DNA of 64,000 bases from positions 28,623,643 through 28,687,642 of the forward strand of contig NC_064761.1 in assembly GCF_011397635.1 (NCBI RefSeq). The letters are read 5' to 3'. Positions 1 through 13,200 of this stretch are shown piece by piece (position 1 is the stretch's first letter; the number at the start of each line of letters is the position of its first letter). The notes under the pieces were generated by a model. It did no database searches. It saw only the letters and a list, made by a program, of their open reading frames with translations, and was not told where the DNA came from. The position numbers and the translations under genes were made by a program. The stretch is from Epinephelus fuscoguttatus. Taxonomy: Eukaryota > Chordata > Actinopteri > Perciformes > Serranidae.

Positions 1-149
1 TGTAAACACGAGTGCATACAGAGAGCAGTCCAGAAACATTTATAATATAAAGAGAATATCATAACCAATTAAAGAAAATAAATAAACAAATAAGCAGGTA
101 TCCCTTTATCAGCCAGTGCAGCTGTCAACAGTCATGTGAATACCAATAT

Positions 150-2925
150 AATTTGTACTCGTACTTGTACTCGTCGTCCTCCGCTTATCCGAGTCCGGAT
201 CGCGGGGGCATCAGCCTCAGCAAAGAAGCCCAGACAGTCCTCTCCCCAGCCACCTCCGTCAGCTCTTCCAAGGGAACCCCGAGGCGTTCCCAGGCCAGCC
301 GGGTGATGTAGTCCCTGCAGTGTGTTCTGGGGCGGCCCCGAGGTCTCCTCCCGGTTGAACACACCGGAAACACCTCCCAAGGGAGGCGTCCGGAAGGCAT
401 CCTTACCAGATGCCCGAACCACCTCAACTGGCTCCTCTCGATGTGGAGGAGCAGCGGCTCTACTCCGAGTCCCTCCCAGATGTCTGAGCTCCTCACCCTA
501 ACCCTAAGGCTGAGCCCGGCCACCCTGCGGAGGAAACTCATTTCGGCCACTTGTACTCGCAATCTCATTCTTTCGGTCACTACCCAGAGCTCGTGACCAT
601 AGGTGAGGGTTGGAACGTAGATCGACCGGTAAATCGAGAGCTTCGCTTTCTGGCTAAGCTCCCTCTTCACCACAACGGACCGGTTAAGCACCTGCATCAC
701 TGCTGACGCCGCCCCAATCCGCCTGTCAATCTCCCGCTCCATCCTACCCTCACTCGTGAACAAGATCCCAAGATACTTAAACTCCTCCACCTGAGGAAGG
801 ACCTCTCCCCCGACCTGGAGTGGGCAATCCACCCTTTTCCAGCTGAGGACCATGGCCTCAGACTTGGAGGTGCTGATTCTCATCCCAGCCGCTTCACACT
901 CGGCTGCGAACCATCCCAGCGAGAGCTGGAGGTCACTGTTCAATGGAGCTAGGAGGACCACGTCATCCGCAAAAAGCAGGGACGAGATCCTCCCATCACC
1001 GAACCTGACACCCTCCACCACTCAGCTGTGCCTAGAAATTCTGTCCATAAAAGTTATGAACAGACCGGTGACAAAGGACAGCCCTGGTGGAGTCCAACCC
1101 TCACCGGGAACAGGTCCGACTTACTGCCAGCCACGCGAACCAGACTCATGCTCCTTCGGTACAGGGACTGGATGGCCCTTAGCAAGGGGCCACCCACCCC
1201 ATACTCCTGGAGCACCCCCCACAGGATGCCCCTGGGGACACGGTCGTAAGCCTCCTCCAAATCCACAAAACACATGTGGACTGGTTGGGCAAACTCCCAT
1301 GCCCCCTCCAGCACCCTGGCGAGGGTAAAGAGCTGGTCCATGGTTCTGCGTCCGGGACGAAAACCACATTGCTCATCCTCAATCTGAGGTTCAACTATCG
1401 ACCGGACCCTCTTCTCCAGCACCCTGGAGTAGACCTTACCGGGTAGGCTGAGGAGTGTGGCCCCTGTAGTTGGAACACACCCTCTGGTCCCCTTTCTTGA
1501 AAATGGGGACCACCACCCCGGTCTGCCACTCCAGAGGCACTGCCCCCGATGTCCACGCAATGTTGCAGAGGCGTGTCAGCCAGGACAGCCCTACAACATC
1601 CAGAGCCTTGAGATATCCAGGACGAATCTCATCCACCCCTGGGGCTCTGCTGCCTCGGAGTTGTTTCACTACGTCAGCAACTTCTGCCCCAGAAATTGGA
1701 CGACCCGCCCCAAAGACCCCCGTCTCTGTTTCCTCACTGGAATACGTGTTGGTGGGATTGAGGAGCTCCTCAGAGTATTCCTTCCACCGCCCGACAATGT
1801 CCCCAGTTGACGTCAGCAGCTCCCTGCCCCCACTGTAAACAGTGTGAGCAAGTTGCCGCCTTCCCCCCCTGAGGCGCCGGACGGTTTGCCAGAACCTCTT
1901 TGGAGCCGAGCGATAGTCTTCCTCCATGGCCTCACCGAACTCGTCCCACGCCCGAGTTTTTGCCTCCACAACTGCCGCCGCTGTGCTCCGCTTGGCCCGC
2001 CGGTATCCCTCAGCTGCTTCCGGAGACCCACAGACCAACCATGCCCTGTAGGCCTCCTTCTTCAGCCTGACGGCTCCCCTCATCTCTGGTGTCCACCAGC
2101 GGGTTCGGGGATTACCACTGTGACTGGCCCCAGCAGCCTTGCGGCCACAGCTCGCAACCACCGCCTCGACAATGGCAGAGCGGAACAAGGCCCATTCAGA
2201 CTCAATGTCCCCCTCTGCCCTCGGGACGCAGTCGAAGCTCTCCCGGAGGTGGGAGTTGAAGATCATCTGGACAGGTTCTTCCGCCAGGCGTTCCCAGCAG
2301 ACCCTCACTGTTCGTTTGGGCCTGCCAGGTCTGCGCAGCGTCTTCAGCCACCATCTGATCCAACTCACCACCAGGTGGTGATCAGTTGACAGCTCTGCTC
2401 CTCTCTTCACTCGAGTGTCCAGAACATATGGCCGCAGGTCAAATGATACATCAAAGTCCTTATGTTTGAACATTGTTTTAGTTATGGCCAAACCGCGACC
2501 CGCACAGAAGTCCAATAACTGAACACCACTCGGGTTCAGATCGGGCAGGCTGTTCCTCCCAGTCACGCCCCTCCAAGTCCCGCTGTCATTGCCCACGTGA
2601 GTGTTGAAGTCCCCCAGCAGAGCAATGGAGTCCCCGGTCGGGGCACTGTCCAGCAACCGTCCCAGGGACTCCAAAAAGGGCGGGTACTCTGAACTGTTGT
2701 TCGGCACATATGCACAGACAACAGTCAGGACCCGTTCCCCGACCCGAAGGTGCAGGGAAGCAACCCTTTCGTCTACCGGGGTAAACCCCAACGTACAGGC
2801 AGAGAGTCTGGGGGCCATCAGAAAACCCACCCCGGCCCTCCGCCTCTCTCCCGGAGCAACTTCAGCGAAGGAGAGAGTCCAACCCCTCTCAAGGAGGAGG
2901 AGGAGGAGAAGAACCGTCAATTTGT
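150..2925 (-). mobile_element. Decayed APE-RT non-LTR retrotransposon (LINE)
   Basis: Read on the - strand, three broken frames give an endonuclease-reverse transcriptase polyprotein. The endonuclease part (about 2920-2400) holds [12 protein letters not shown] and [13 protein letters not shown]. The linker and RT follow, with [28 protein letters not shown] and the catalytic LLFADDVVLL. The C-terminus ends in RPRGRPRTHCRDYITRLAWERLG. The copy is dead: its 5' end is missing, the text from TMFKHK jumps to [11 protein letters not shown] so part of the endonuclease core appears deleted, frames shift near 1440-1480 and near 1054, and a TGA interrupts near 1020. The 3' end on the - strand runs into short ACGAGTAC-like tandem units at about 150-180. 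The family is very abundant in teleosts; its exact clade (RTE or CR1/Rex group) cannot be settled by eye. Confidence 0.93.
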
Positions 2926-3889
2926 GTTAGTGATAAGTCTTCAACATAGGTTTTAAATGATTTCTTAATGATTTACACTGACACAGAATCATTTATTCAC
3001 AGTGAGATCCCAATGCCACCAACCCTCCTCATGCTGAGAGCATGAAAAACACTTTGCTGTAGGAAAATAAAATGAATCATGGCTAAACTCCATTCAGCTG
3101 CTTCAGTTTCAAATTGTCTGCTGTGGAAGAAAAAGGCCAGATCACTCCACACAGCTGTGGCTGATCATCAGTAATCAGCAAGTGAGACACACCTGACCAA
3201 CATATTGTTCCTGATTAGGAACTTCGGAGATGATAAGTTGTTTTCTTAACAATCAAATGGTGCACATATGCTCGAGTTTTCCTGGTCCAAAAATCTTATA
3301 TAAGCAACACGTTAAACTGAGATTACACCTGTCAACGTTTTGATCAAATACACTTTTCTTTCATTATTTTTTCTGAGTGTTGAAGACTTCACTACACCAT
3401 TTTAAAACCAATACCTGTTGGTGGAGATATGTTGTATCTTTTACCTCTTGCTCTTACTGTACACTCATTTTCTGACTCACGTGCATGCTCAGTGGTTAAA
3501 GCCACTATCTGACTTGTTTTTCTGTGATTATGGCATCTTTAAAATTGTTTAGATGGGATGAAGCATTTGTAGAAAAACAAAATGAGTCCAGTTAAAATCA
3601 GTGCATTCAAGTGTTGCTTTCAACCCATATAAAGAAATCTCACTATTGCATCAGTGCACTTTTCAAAGTATCATTGACAGCCTTTTGCACTTGATCACGT
3701 AGCCAGATGTGTTATTACAAAATGGCAAACTGTTTTTTTCCTTTTGCATGTAGTCAAATAAACCAAAGTAGTACACATATGTCAATATTATTACAACCAC
3801 TGCTACTTTCGTGCAAAGCAAAAACTGCTCGTGTACGTCAGTGACACAAATATTATTCACTTCATCTTTTGAAAAGCAAAAATTCAACA
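2926..3889. other. Intergenic, nothing recognised
   Basis: AT-rich sequence following the truncated LINE 5' end, which is marked by a short GGAGGA-rich run at 2895-2915. No conserved coding segment or repeat family was recognised on either strand. Confidence 0.4.
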
Positions 3890-4168
3890 TGGAGTTTGCA
3901 TGTTCTCCTTGTGTCAGTGTGGGTTTTCTCTGGGTACTCCAGCTTCCTCCCACAGTCCAAAGACATGGTTAATTGGTGACTCTAAATTGTCCGTAGGTGT
4001 GAATGTGAGAGTGAATGGTTGTCTGTCTCTATGTGTCAGCCCCGTGATAGTCTGGTGACCTGTCCAGGGTGTACCCTGCCTCTCGCCCAGTGTCAGCTGG
4101 GATAGGATCCAGCTCCCTGCGAGCCCTAACAGGATAAGTGGTTATGGATAATGAATAAATGAATGAAA
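3890..4168 (+). mobile_element. SINE-like interspersed repeat, family S1 copy 1
   Basis: It carries the sequence common to four copies in this window: GGAGTTTGCATGTTCTCC, then ACTCCAGCTTCCTCCCACAG, TTGGTGACTCTAAATTGTCC, GTGATAGTCTGGTGACCTGT and a 3' end of AATGAATAAATGAATGAA units. This copy lacks the tRNA-like head seen in the 25930-26276 copy, so it is 5' truncated. Confidence 0.8.
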
Positions 4169-7100
4169 TTCAGCATGGTCAGTGTGTGTATTTTAATGTG
4201 GGAGCACTGGAGGGAATTAAAATATCTGTTGTTGGACACATTGTCTTTTTTTTTCAGCTTATGGCATAAAGTCAGATCTTGACAGGACACAGAAAGTGCT
4301 GCATTCTCAAATGTGTCAAGGTTAATGGATGTGTTTTAAAAACATAGCAGAGCCATACCAAACACAGTTTATCCTGATGTTAGTTTCATTGGCAGAGTTC
4401 ATATCTCTGATTGTCCCTGCAGTTGTTCTGTAATCTTCTGTCCAAAGACATCATCCGACTTGTTTTGGGTAGCTGTTAACGTCATGACCTTGAGCCAAAG
4501 AGTAAAATATATACAGATGGGGGTGCGTGCTCGGTGGGAGTCCTCTCAGTCAAGTGAGATATCAAGATATGTCGTAACTTAACATCAATAGACAAACATT
4601 ACTACGGGCAAATGTTTGCACTTTAAACCAGAGTGCACTGTCCATGTAGTCATTGCTTGCCACTGTTTCCCAATTCATCCTGATTGCACCCACATATCTA
4701 CTCATGACTTAGAAAGGTATCATGAAAGTTTTAAGCATTTGTAGTGGCAGATCGTAAATAACTGGGACTGTCAAAGAATTTTCAAATATCAAAAAAGACA
4801 AGTGTAACCAGTGGACTCTAGTGATGTCTGTGTTGCGTAGATATAAAGAGGCCCAGACTGTGGATATCCTTGGAGGCAATCTCCGTTTATTCCTGACAAC
4901 AGGTGGCAAAAACAAAATCCAACCATACAAACTCCAGCCCCTACACAAATTAAGTGACACGAGATTATGTTCGCATAAAATTAACTTATAAACGTATCTC
5001 AACAGCGCTAGAACACGGAAATTACCATAACAGCACTGTTACTTACCTCTCCCATGGAGGAGTACAGAAACTGAGTATCAGACGTTCCACATATTGAGTA
5101 CGGAGACCTAAGCATGTCAGGTAATAACAACTGAACCAAATTTTCTGGAGTTATAATACTCAACATTACAAATGTACATTCAACTTGCCACGCATATTAC
5201 TGCTGTATAATTGACCCTGTTGGACAAATACAAAACCTTTTCAAAAGCATTAAAAAGATAATCCTTGTGAGCATGTGCACAAAAAACAGCACTGAAAAAA
5301 GACATAAAACTGCATATGGATTGAAAAAAAAACCTATGCAGCTCCATGGTGTTTCTGCTTCATTTTTAAAAGCTTTCTCTAGAGGGAAGCATTGCATTGC
5401 AAGTGGACCGACTACTGCTGTAAAACTCTTCTTCTTCTGAGGACTTCCTGTTTTCTCCTGAGCTGAGAAGTTGCACCTGTGTGAGGTTTACTGTGACAAA
5501 TAACCTTCAAATGTTAACTGCAACAACATTCAGCAGATGGTTTCCAGAATGTGTTCTCGATATTTTTCTCAAACCTTTTGTTATATTAACATTGTTTTAT
5601 TTCTGGAACAGCAAGGTGGAGCTATTTTACATTCAGGAGCTGTATGTGCCCTCTGCACACTATACTTGATTTGAAACCGATTGATTAGCATGACAGACAA
5701 TCATGCAGTCAGTCGTCCGAGTGTCTCAGCTGTCAGAGTGCAGGCGAAGGCATCATATGCATCGATAACGAGACAGAGATGGATGGCAGTTTGCTCATCT
5801 GCTCAGCTCAGATTTATGTCAACTCCCTGAATACAATGCACTCATTATGAAGTGTGACACAGAGTGGATATTGTGCGGTGCCCAGGCATGAAGAAAGGAA
5901 AAGCCATGGCCCTTTGTGAAGTGGGTCAGCTCCATGAAGGGGTTACCAGTTGGCTGTGTCAGCAGAATGATGTGATTTGATAATTCCCATAGCCTATGAA
6001 CCCTCAGAGAAGCAAAGAAACCTGCTAAGGGCCCGCAGTCGCACTAATTATCCCATGATCCTTTGTCTGGCACTAAATACCGAGACATTTGAGGGGTCGG
6101 ATTGAATGTCATGTGTGGTGTTGGTTTGAATTAGCCTCAAAGAAAACCAGAAACCCCCATGAAGACATTTCAGTCAGGCAGAGAGGAAATCTCATGAGAA
6201 CTTCACATCCTACAAAGTGGGAACAAACAGGGATCTTAAATGCAGAGCATAGCATCTATATGTGGACGCTTTCCCAGAACTGACAGGATCAGTTACAGAG
6301 GTGCAGCCTGAAAATCATTCCTTTTCATTTCGGAATCTGCTTGCATACATGTAAGGATTTGCCATTCATGTACCACAAACTGAGATCCAAGCATTCGGGT
6401 AATGCTTGGGAAACAACCACAGATTTCACTTTTAAATGCTTCCTCTGTATCAAGGTTCTGTTATCACAGCTTTTTCAAAGGTGAGGCTTTGAGCCTGACA
6501 GGAAACGCTGAGATCAAACCACATTTTGCAAGAAAAAGCTTGTGTTTAGGTCACCTTTCCTTCTAAAGTCAACGTCCTAGAGTGACCTTTCCACATTTCA
6601 ATATGAAGTTATTTACAAGAGACATAAAAGTTTAACAAGGGCTCTACAGGAGGAGTAAAAGTTCTGTAGGTGTTTAATTTACAATTGATACTATTTACTA
6701 CATTTTTAACTTATTGGTATGTAGTTCCAAAAATAGTATTACGCCTTAAAATACTTTAAGCTGTCTACACTGGGACTCACTAGACCAGAACAACATGAGG
6801 GATACATGACAGTGTCAAGTTGCAAGTAGACAACCTCAATATGGGAATGTGTGTGAGTTTGCATTTTGCGCAAGCCTACACTCGTGGGTGTGTCTGAATC
6901 TGTGATGTCATAGCTCAGCTCCGGGTGATCCCTTCCCAGCCAATCGGTGCAAAGCAGGAGTTTTCTGGGGGGGGGTCAGTCAGCAGATGATTAAGGGACG
7001 GGGGAGGTTAAGCGCTAAACCAGGCTGTTAAACATCGACCTGAGGGAGCAAGACTCTGGTGTAGTATGTTGTCTATAGTAGTGTCTCAGGCCAAGAACCT

Positions 7101-8317
7101 GTCTACAGCAACCCAAGTGTGACATCTGTGGCTGGATGTGACCCAGTAAAGACATGAGGAGAACTGTTATAGATAGAGAATGTTATGTCATCTGCTTAAC
7201 GACAGTCATGTCACATGCATGAAGATCAGAATCGAATCTCCCCAACAGATGAGTTGTAAAACATTAGAGCTAAAGATCAAGAGACCCTGAGAAACCAAAC
7301 AGAGCTCACTGAGTTAATGAATTCAATCTGTGTTCATACAGTCAGAATGGTTTATGGCTATATGGTCTCCAACATGATTTACTTGCAGCACATAGTCCTA
7401 CTCTATAAGCACCCTCTGGCTTCTTCTTGGACACAGCACTGAGACAAGCCTTGACAGATCTCAGGAAACATTTACAAGTGGAAGAGATTTAGTGCTTTAA
7501 TGGTTCTTGCAAGCACATGATATCCCTGATCTTTACTCTAGAACGATCCCTGCAAAGCCTCCTATCTCAGCACTGGCAGCAGGATTAAAGATTTTGAAGC
7601 TATTTATCAGATAACTGCTGGAGTAATTTATGATTTTGCTCATTTTACAGGAGTGGCTGCAGTGATTTGGTGCAGGTCAGTGAGTCATTTTGGCTCCTGT
7701 TGACCAACGGTTTGCTGTGGTGATACTGTAAGCACACTTTATCTCTACAGTATCTTGGTTGTGTCTGAAATATACTGTACATTTGGAGGCCAGTGAACTG
7801 CTTCAGCGCAAATCTGGAAATGTGTACATTTCTTATGCAATACAACAAAGATTACTTAACTCTGAAATGGAAACACATTTATACACATGAAGAGAAATTA
7901 TGTAATATTTCTTCTTTATTTTCATGCTCAGCAAACTGTTGTTATTCATTCAGGCGGAAGTATATACATCAAGGCGGCTTCTATTTTAAGTAGCAAAGCC
8001 TTTGTTTTACTTTGCCTCATTTTCAGGTCATATGTTGACCTATTTCCTGTCAAGAGGTTATTGTTCCTGAAAATTACCTAAATCTGTCGCACTTTGTTTA
8101 GAATGAGTCCACATAATACCTCTGACACAGTGTGAGTCATATAGTGATTGCTTCCTTCTTATATTTGGAACCATTTTAGAACTTTCTCTACCCCACGAGA
8201 GTTTATAATAAGACCTGTGGGAGGCCGTTTCCTTTGTCAGGAAATAGGGAAATTAAATCAAAGTACAAAATTTGGCATTTATTATTAGCGATGAACTAAT
8301 CTGAGTTCACACACACA
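4169..8317. other. Intergenic, nothing recognised
   Basis: A stretch of about 4.1 kb with only short, unconserved open frames. No splice-bounded conserved exon, RNA gene or known repeat family was identified. A short G run (6967-6975) and a CCAAT motif (near 6941) sit together at about 6900-7010 but are not enough to call a promoter. Confidence 0.4.
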
Positions 8318-8985
8318 ATGGGCAGCTGTGGCGCGGGAGGTACAGCAGGACATCCGCTAATCGGAAGGTTGGCACTGCGATCCCTGGCTCCTTGAGTTCA
8401 TTTCGAAATTGAAGGCAAGATACTGAACCATCTGTGGTTTCTTGGCCAACAGTGTGTGAAAGTGTGTGTAAATGGGTGAATGTGGCATGCAGTGTAAAAG
8501 TATAACAGCAGTTGGCGAGTGGTCAAAACGGACATAATGAGAGTGGAAGTCTTTCACAATGGATGCCTCTGACGAATATGCCAGATCTTTGGGTCAAACA
8601 AAATCTCCAACCTGCAAATGTACAAGAAATCAGGTAGCCGGCACATCACCAAGTCACACATATGTTCGAGATGGCTAGGCCAAGCACTAAGAATGGAACA
8701 GGGCCAGATCGCGAGAGTCGCCTCAAGATGGACATCACCAGGCAAAAGAAAACCTGGAAGGCCAAAAACTACCTGCCACACAACTGTGACACTGGAGTTG
8801 GAAAAGATGAACCTGTCATGGGGAGAGGCGCAACACGCTGCCAAAGACTGAATGCAATGGAAAGAGCTCATTGAAGCCTTATATCCCATAGGAGATAGGG
8901 AGGAGTAAGTAACTAAGTGAGTGTAAAAGTGCTTTGACTGCTCGAAAGACTAGAAAGGCACCATACAAATGCCAGTGCACCAAAT
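8318..8985 (+). mobile_element. tRNA-derived SINE, family S2, split by an insertion
   Basis: The left part (8318-8500) has a decayed tRNA-like head, a box-A-like stretch at GTGGCGCGGGAGGTACAGC and the remains of a box B at GCGATCCCTGG, followed by GGCAAGATACTGAACC and GTGAATGTGGCATGCAGTG. The right part (8920-8985) continues with GTGCTTTGACTGCTCGAAAG and ACTAGAAAGGCACCATACAA, the usual tail of this family. The same family is present inverted at 27918-28165. The middle is a separate LINE fragment. Confidence 0.7.
8501..8919 (+). mobile_element. 3' fragment of a LINE inserted in a SINE
   Basis: The + strand encodes a reverse-transcriptase C-terminus: RWLGQALRMEQGQIARVA, then KRKPGRPKTT and LSWGEAQHAAKD, close to a common teleost LINE end. 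It finishes in AAGT-type repeats (AGTAAGTAACTAAGTGA), as many LINE 3' tails do. The 10-bp AGTGTAAAAG occurs on both sides (8491-8500 and 8920-8929) and fits a target-site duplication. The first ~55 bp are not clearly LINE and may be leftover SINE. Confidence 0.7.
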
Positions 8986-9014
8986 CCTTGACTCTAGAGA
9001 AATGTCTGTCAGTC

Positions 9015-9135
9015 AGATGGGTGGTCCCCCACTTTGGTCCAGACTGAAATATCTTAATGAGTGATAATGAAATTTGCTACCGACTTTTATAGGTTCCTAG
9101 AGGATGAATCCTAAGTTGACGGCCTGCAACCAGTG
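9015..9135 (+). repeat. Short teleost dispersed repeat fragment
   Basis: Contains TTTGGTCCAGACTGAAATAT, AATGAAATTTGCTACCGAC and CCTAGAGGATGAATCCTAA, phrases of a frequent but unclassified teleost repeat. The assignment rests on recalled sequence only. The rest of 9136-10207 shows nothing recognisable. Confidence 0.4.
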
Positions 9136-10206
9136 AGTGCCTGTGCCCTAGCTTTTGTGGTTTGTCCCGCACAGTTGGCGGTAGTCGGCCCTTGTTGGCT
9201 TTTTTGGACGATTCAACATGTTGAATTAGCATCGGAGATGGCAGGGACCATCGTTGAATGAAATCACTTTGATTGACAGTTCATCTCAGTGCACAAGAAG
9301 AAAAACGGAGGTGAGGAAAGCAAGTCAAGAGGGTGGAAGATCAAGACAAACTTTTTATATTCTGTAAAGATTATGTTTTTAGCCACTGAGCTCTTTAGCA
9401 GAAATGGTTTGTAAGTGTTTGTCTTATTATTTGCTGGTGCACGGGTTGTGTTGTTGATGTGCTAACTGGCTAACTAGTGTCTTGAGTCCATCCTGTCACT
9501 CTTCCATTTTCCCTTTTGGAATGACGAATACAGATTACTGCCATCTGCTGCTATGGAAAGTTATTTCCTCCCACACAGGTACGTACTTTGCCGTTGGCTG
9601 CTGTCCTTGCGGTGTGTTTATAGTGTTTAAGAAGATTAACATTGTTGCTGCTCAGCATGTTAGCACTGTCATACTGGCGTGCTGACATTAGCATTTAACT
9701 CAAGGCACAAGTGTGCACAGCTTTACGGGGGTTGCTGGCATGGCTACAGAAGTCAGCTAGGTTTTTTTATAACAACTAGTGTATTGTACATTTGGCCACT
9801 GAGTAACTTCTGGGGGTTTAACTTCGGATTATTCCTCTGTTCAAAGGAGCTTAAAGTTACAGCTACTATTGTGAATGCTCATATCACTTTCCATCTTTAC
9901 CACACCACTCTTACTATTTCACTAAGTAATCCTCCTTTAATTGTTTTTCCAATCCCTCCTTTAACTGTGCAGAAACTCATAGCATGCTTGCTAACAAGTC
10001 TGAATATGCCTCTTACTGTCAGTGCTCATCTCCTCTGGCTAGAACTTCGCAACTAGTCACATTCCAGTGTGAGAGGACAACAGGTACGAGGCTGGTGAAG
10101 AGAGGTAAAGTCAGAAGGGATGAAAAACAGAGAAAATTGTCAGCGAAGGATGAAAAAGACAAAACAGTGAAAGGGAAGGAAAGCAAGAACACACCAATGA
10201 GGAGAC

Positions 10207-13200
10207 TATGGAGGTTCAACTCTACTGGCTGCTGCTGTTGTTGGTCGACTGCCGTGGGCGGACTACAGGTAATGTGCTGGTGGCGTGTGCAGATTACTGT
10301 GTGTGTGCCTGATTGAGAGGTGTTTCCTCAGTCTGCTCCCTGGATAAGTACGTGGGGTTGTATAGCTGTGTGTATATGTGACTGTCACTCTGCGTGGGTG
10401 TGCGTGTGTTTGTATGAATATGCAGTTATCGGCTGCTGTGGTGGACTGGACGCTCCTGGGCTCAGACATGTCTCAACCTGTTCTCTCAGGAATGCTGCAA
10501 ATAGGAGTCTTCATGCAAAACATGTCAGTGATGGAGACACTAAGTTGTGATTAATGGGGTATACCCATTTATTTAAGGTTTAGGTACATGTGATTCACTC
10601 AGGAGGGGCGACCGAAAGTAACACCTTGTACAGGAAAGCACAAGCCAAAGCATTCTTTGGTTAGTCAGCACTTTCACAGTCAACACTCAGTGGATGATAG
10701 GTCAGTCACCAGTCATACAGGACAGCCCAAATTTGGTCTGACGGTGGCAGCGGTAGTAGAGTCATTATCAGTTTAGACCAATAAATCTTTTATACTTGTA
10801 CCATCAATATCAAGACTCTTCTCACATTCTCCACAATGAGTACAAGCTTTTACCTTCAGGCAGACAATACAGGATGCCCAAATTTAAACTGAACCATTTT
10901 AAAAATTCATTTGTGCCAACCTTCATTGAGATTTTAAATAATGTTGCTTGATGCTTAGGGGTTGTGTTGCGTTTTGCTTATGGTGCCCTGTTGTGTGCTG
11001 GTGTTATGTGCAATACATGAGTGGCTGATGTGCAATACTGTTATGTGTAGTATTTTTTATTTATTTATTTATTTTTTCATGGTGTATGATTTTCATTTCT
11101 GCTAGAATATTTTTGTAAGGCAACAATACTTGTGCAGCTCCTGAATCCAAGACAAATTTCCTTATGGGGACAATAAAGTATATTGTATTGTATCTTAACG
11201 TATTGTATCAAGTGTAACTGTAACTAAATGAGATGCAGAATCACATGGATTAACACTTTAAATGTGACTGCAACATAGGCTGCAATTAGTATGTTTTTTT
11301 CAGTATAGATTAGGGTTTATATTTTTTCATTAACTCAAACAATAATCAAATTAAAACATTTTTTGTAAACATTTTACAAAACCCTGCAAATGGATTTTTT
11401 TTTGCCAAAATTATTGTCAAAATAACAACATTCAGCCCCAATAGTAGCTATGTAGTATTGACATACATAAAGTGCAACAAAAACAACCCAGTAAAAGTCA
11501 CATCAATGGTTGTATCTCATACAAATAATTATTTTTCTACTGTACTGTTTCTAAGTTTACTCTTAGTACACCTTGTTGAGAATAACAGAAAAGACATAAG
11601 TGAATGAATAAATAAAAGGTTGAACAGAATGTAGGAAATCTTAACAAGATGCCTTTTTCAGGCTGATCTCACGCACTGTTCATACCCAAAAGTAATGCAC
11701 CGGAACTTGTATATAACTGACCTAATCAGGAAGGCTGTGATCATGTAATCAATACACTGACAGGAATAAAGAAGGAAGTAGTATAAAGAGTGAAAGTCCA
11801 CATAAACAGTGGATGTGGAGGTGGTTGGGTCAAACAAACATAGGACTTCCTCCAGGAGATTTGTGTTGGTATCCTGTTTGAAACCAGTGAACTTTTAATT
11901 ATGTTAGGGTACATCATCTCCATGTTTCATTTCCTAAACCTGACTTTACTTGCCTAAATCTAACCTACGTAACTTTACATTAATTATGTAACGTGATGAT
12001 ACCCAACCAAATTTTTTTTACCTTTATAATTTTACTTTCATAAACCTAGTCTACGAAACTTAACTTGCCTAAACCTACCCTACATAACTTAATGTTATGT
12101 ACATAACATGATAACGCCATTCTTGGGTTGCTAATTTGTTATCATACAAACCGTTATATGAGGATGCACTGCTTTTTTTTGTCCATAATCTTTTCCAGAC
12201 TGGTTTTTAGTTACCTCACAACTTAAACCTGAGCTAACCTACTGTTAACTTATAAAGCTCTAAATGGTCAAGCTCCGTCATATCTTAGAGAGCTCATAGT
12301 GCCTTATTATCCCACCAGAACTCTGCGCTCTGAGAACGCAGGGTTACTCGTGGTCCCTAAAGTCTCCAAAAGTAGATCAGGAGCCAGAGCCTTTAGCTAT
12401 CAGGCTCCTCTCCTGTGGAATCATCTTCCTGTTACGGTCCGGGAGGCAGACACCGTCTTCACATTTAAGACTAGACTTAAGACTTTCCTCTTTGATAAAG
12501 CTTATAGTTAGGGCTGGCTCAGGCTTGCCCTGTACCAGCCCCTAGTTAGGCTGACTTAGGCCTAGTCTGCCGGAGGACCCCCTATAATACACCGGGCACC
12601 TTCTCTCCTTCTCTCTCTCTCTCTCTCTCTCTCTCGTATTCTATTACTGCGTCTTACTAACTCGGCCATTTTGGATGTCACTAACTCGGCTTCTTCTCCG
12701 GAGCCTTTGTGCTCCACTGTCTCTCAGATTAACTCATATCGCAGTGGTGCCTGGACAGCGTGACGTGTGTGGTTGTGCTGCTGTCGTGGTCCTGCCAGAT
12801 GCCTCCTGCTGCTGCTGCCATCATTAGTCATTAGTCATACTTCTACTGTTATTATACACATATGACTATTGTCACACTTGTATACTGCCAGATATTAATA
12901 CATACTTTCAACATATTGTACCGCAGTAGCCAGAACTATAACTATAATATTATTACTGTCAATAATGTTGTTGTAAGCTACTGTCATTACCTGCATCTCT
13001 CTCTCTCTCTCTCTGTCTCATTGTGTCATGTGGATTACTGTTAATTTGTTATGCTGATCTGTTCTGTACGACATCTATTGCACGTCTGTCCGTCCTGGAA
13101 GAGGGATCCCTCCTCAGTTGCTCTTCCAGAGGTTTCTACCGTTTTTTTTCCCCGTTAAAGGGTTTTTTTTGGGGGAGTTTTTCCTTATCCGCTGCGAGGG

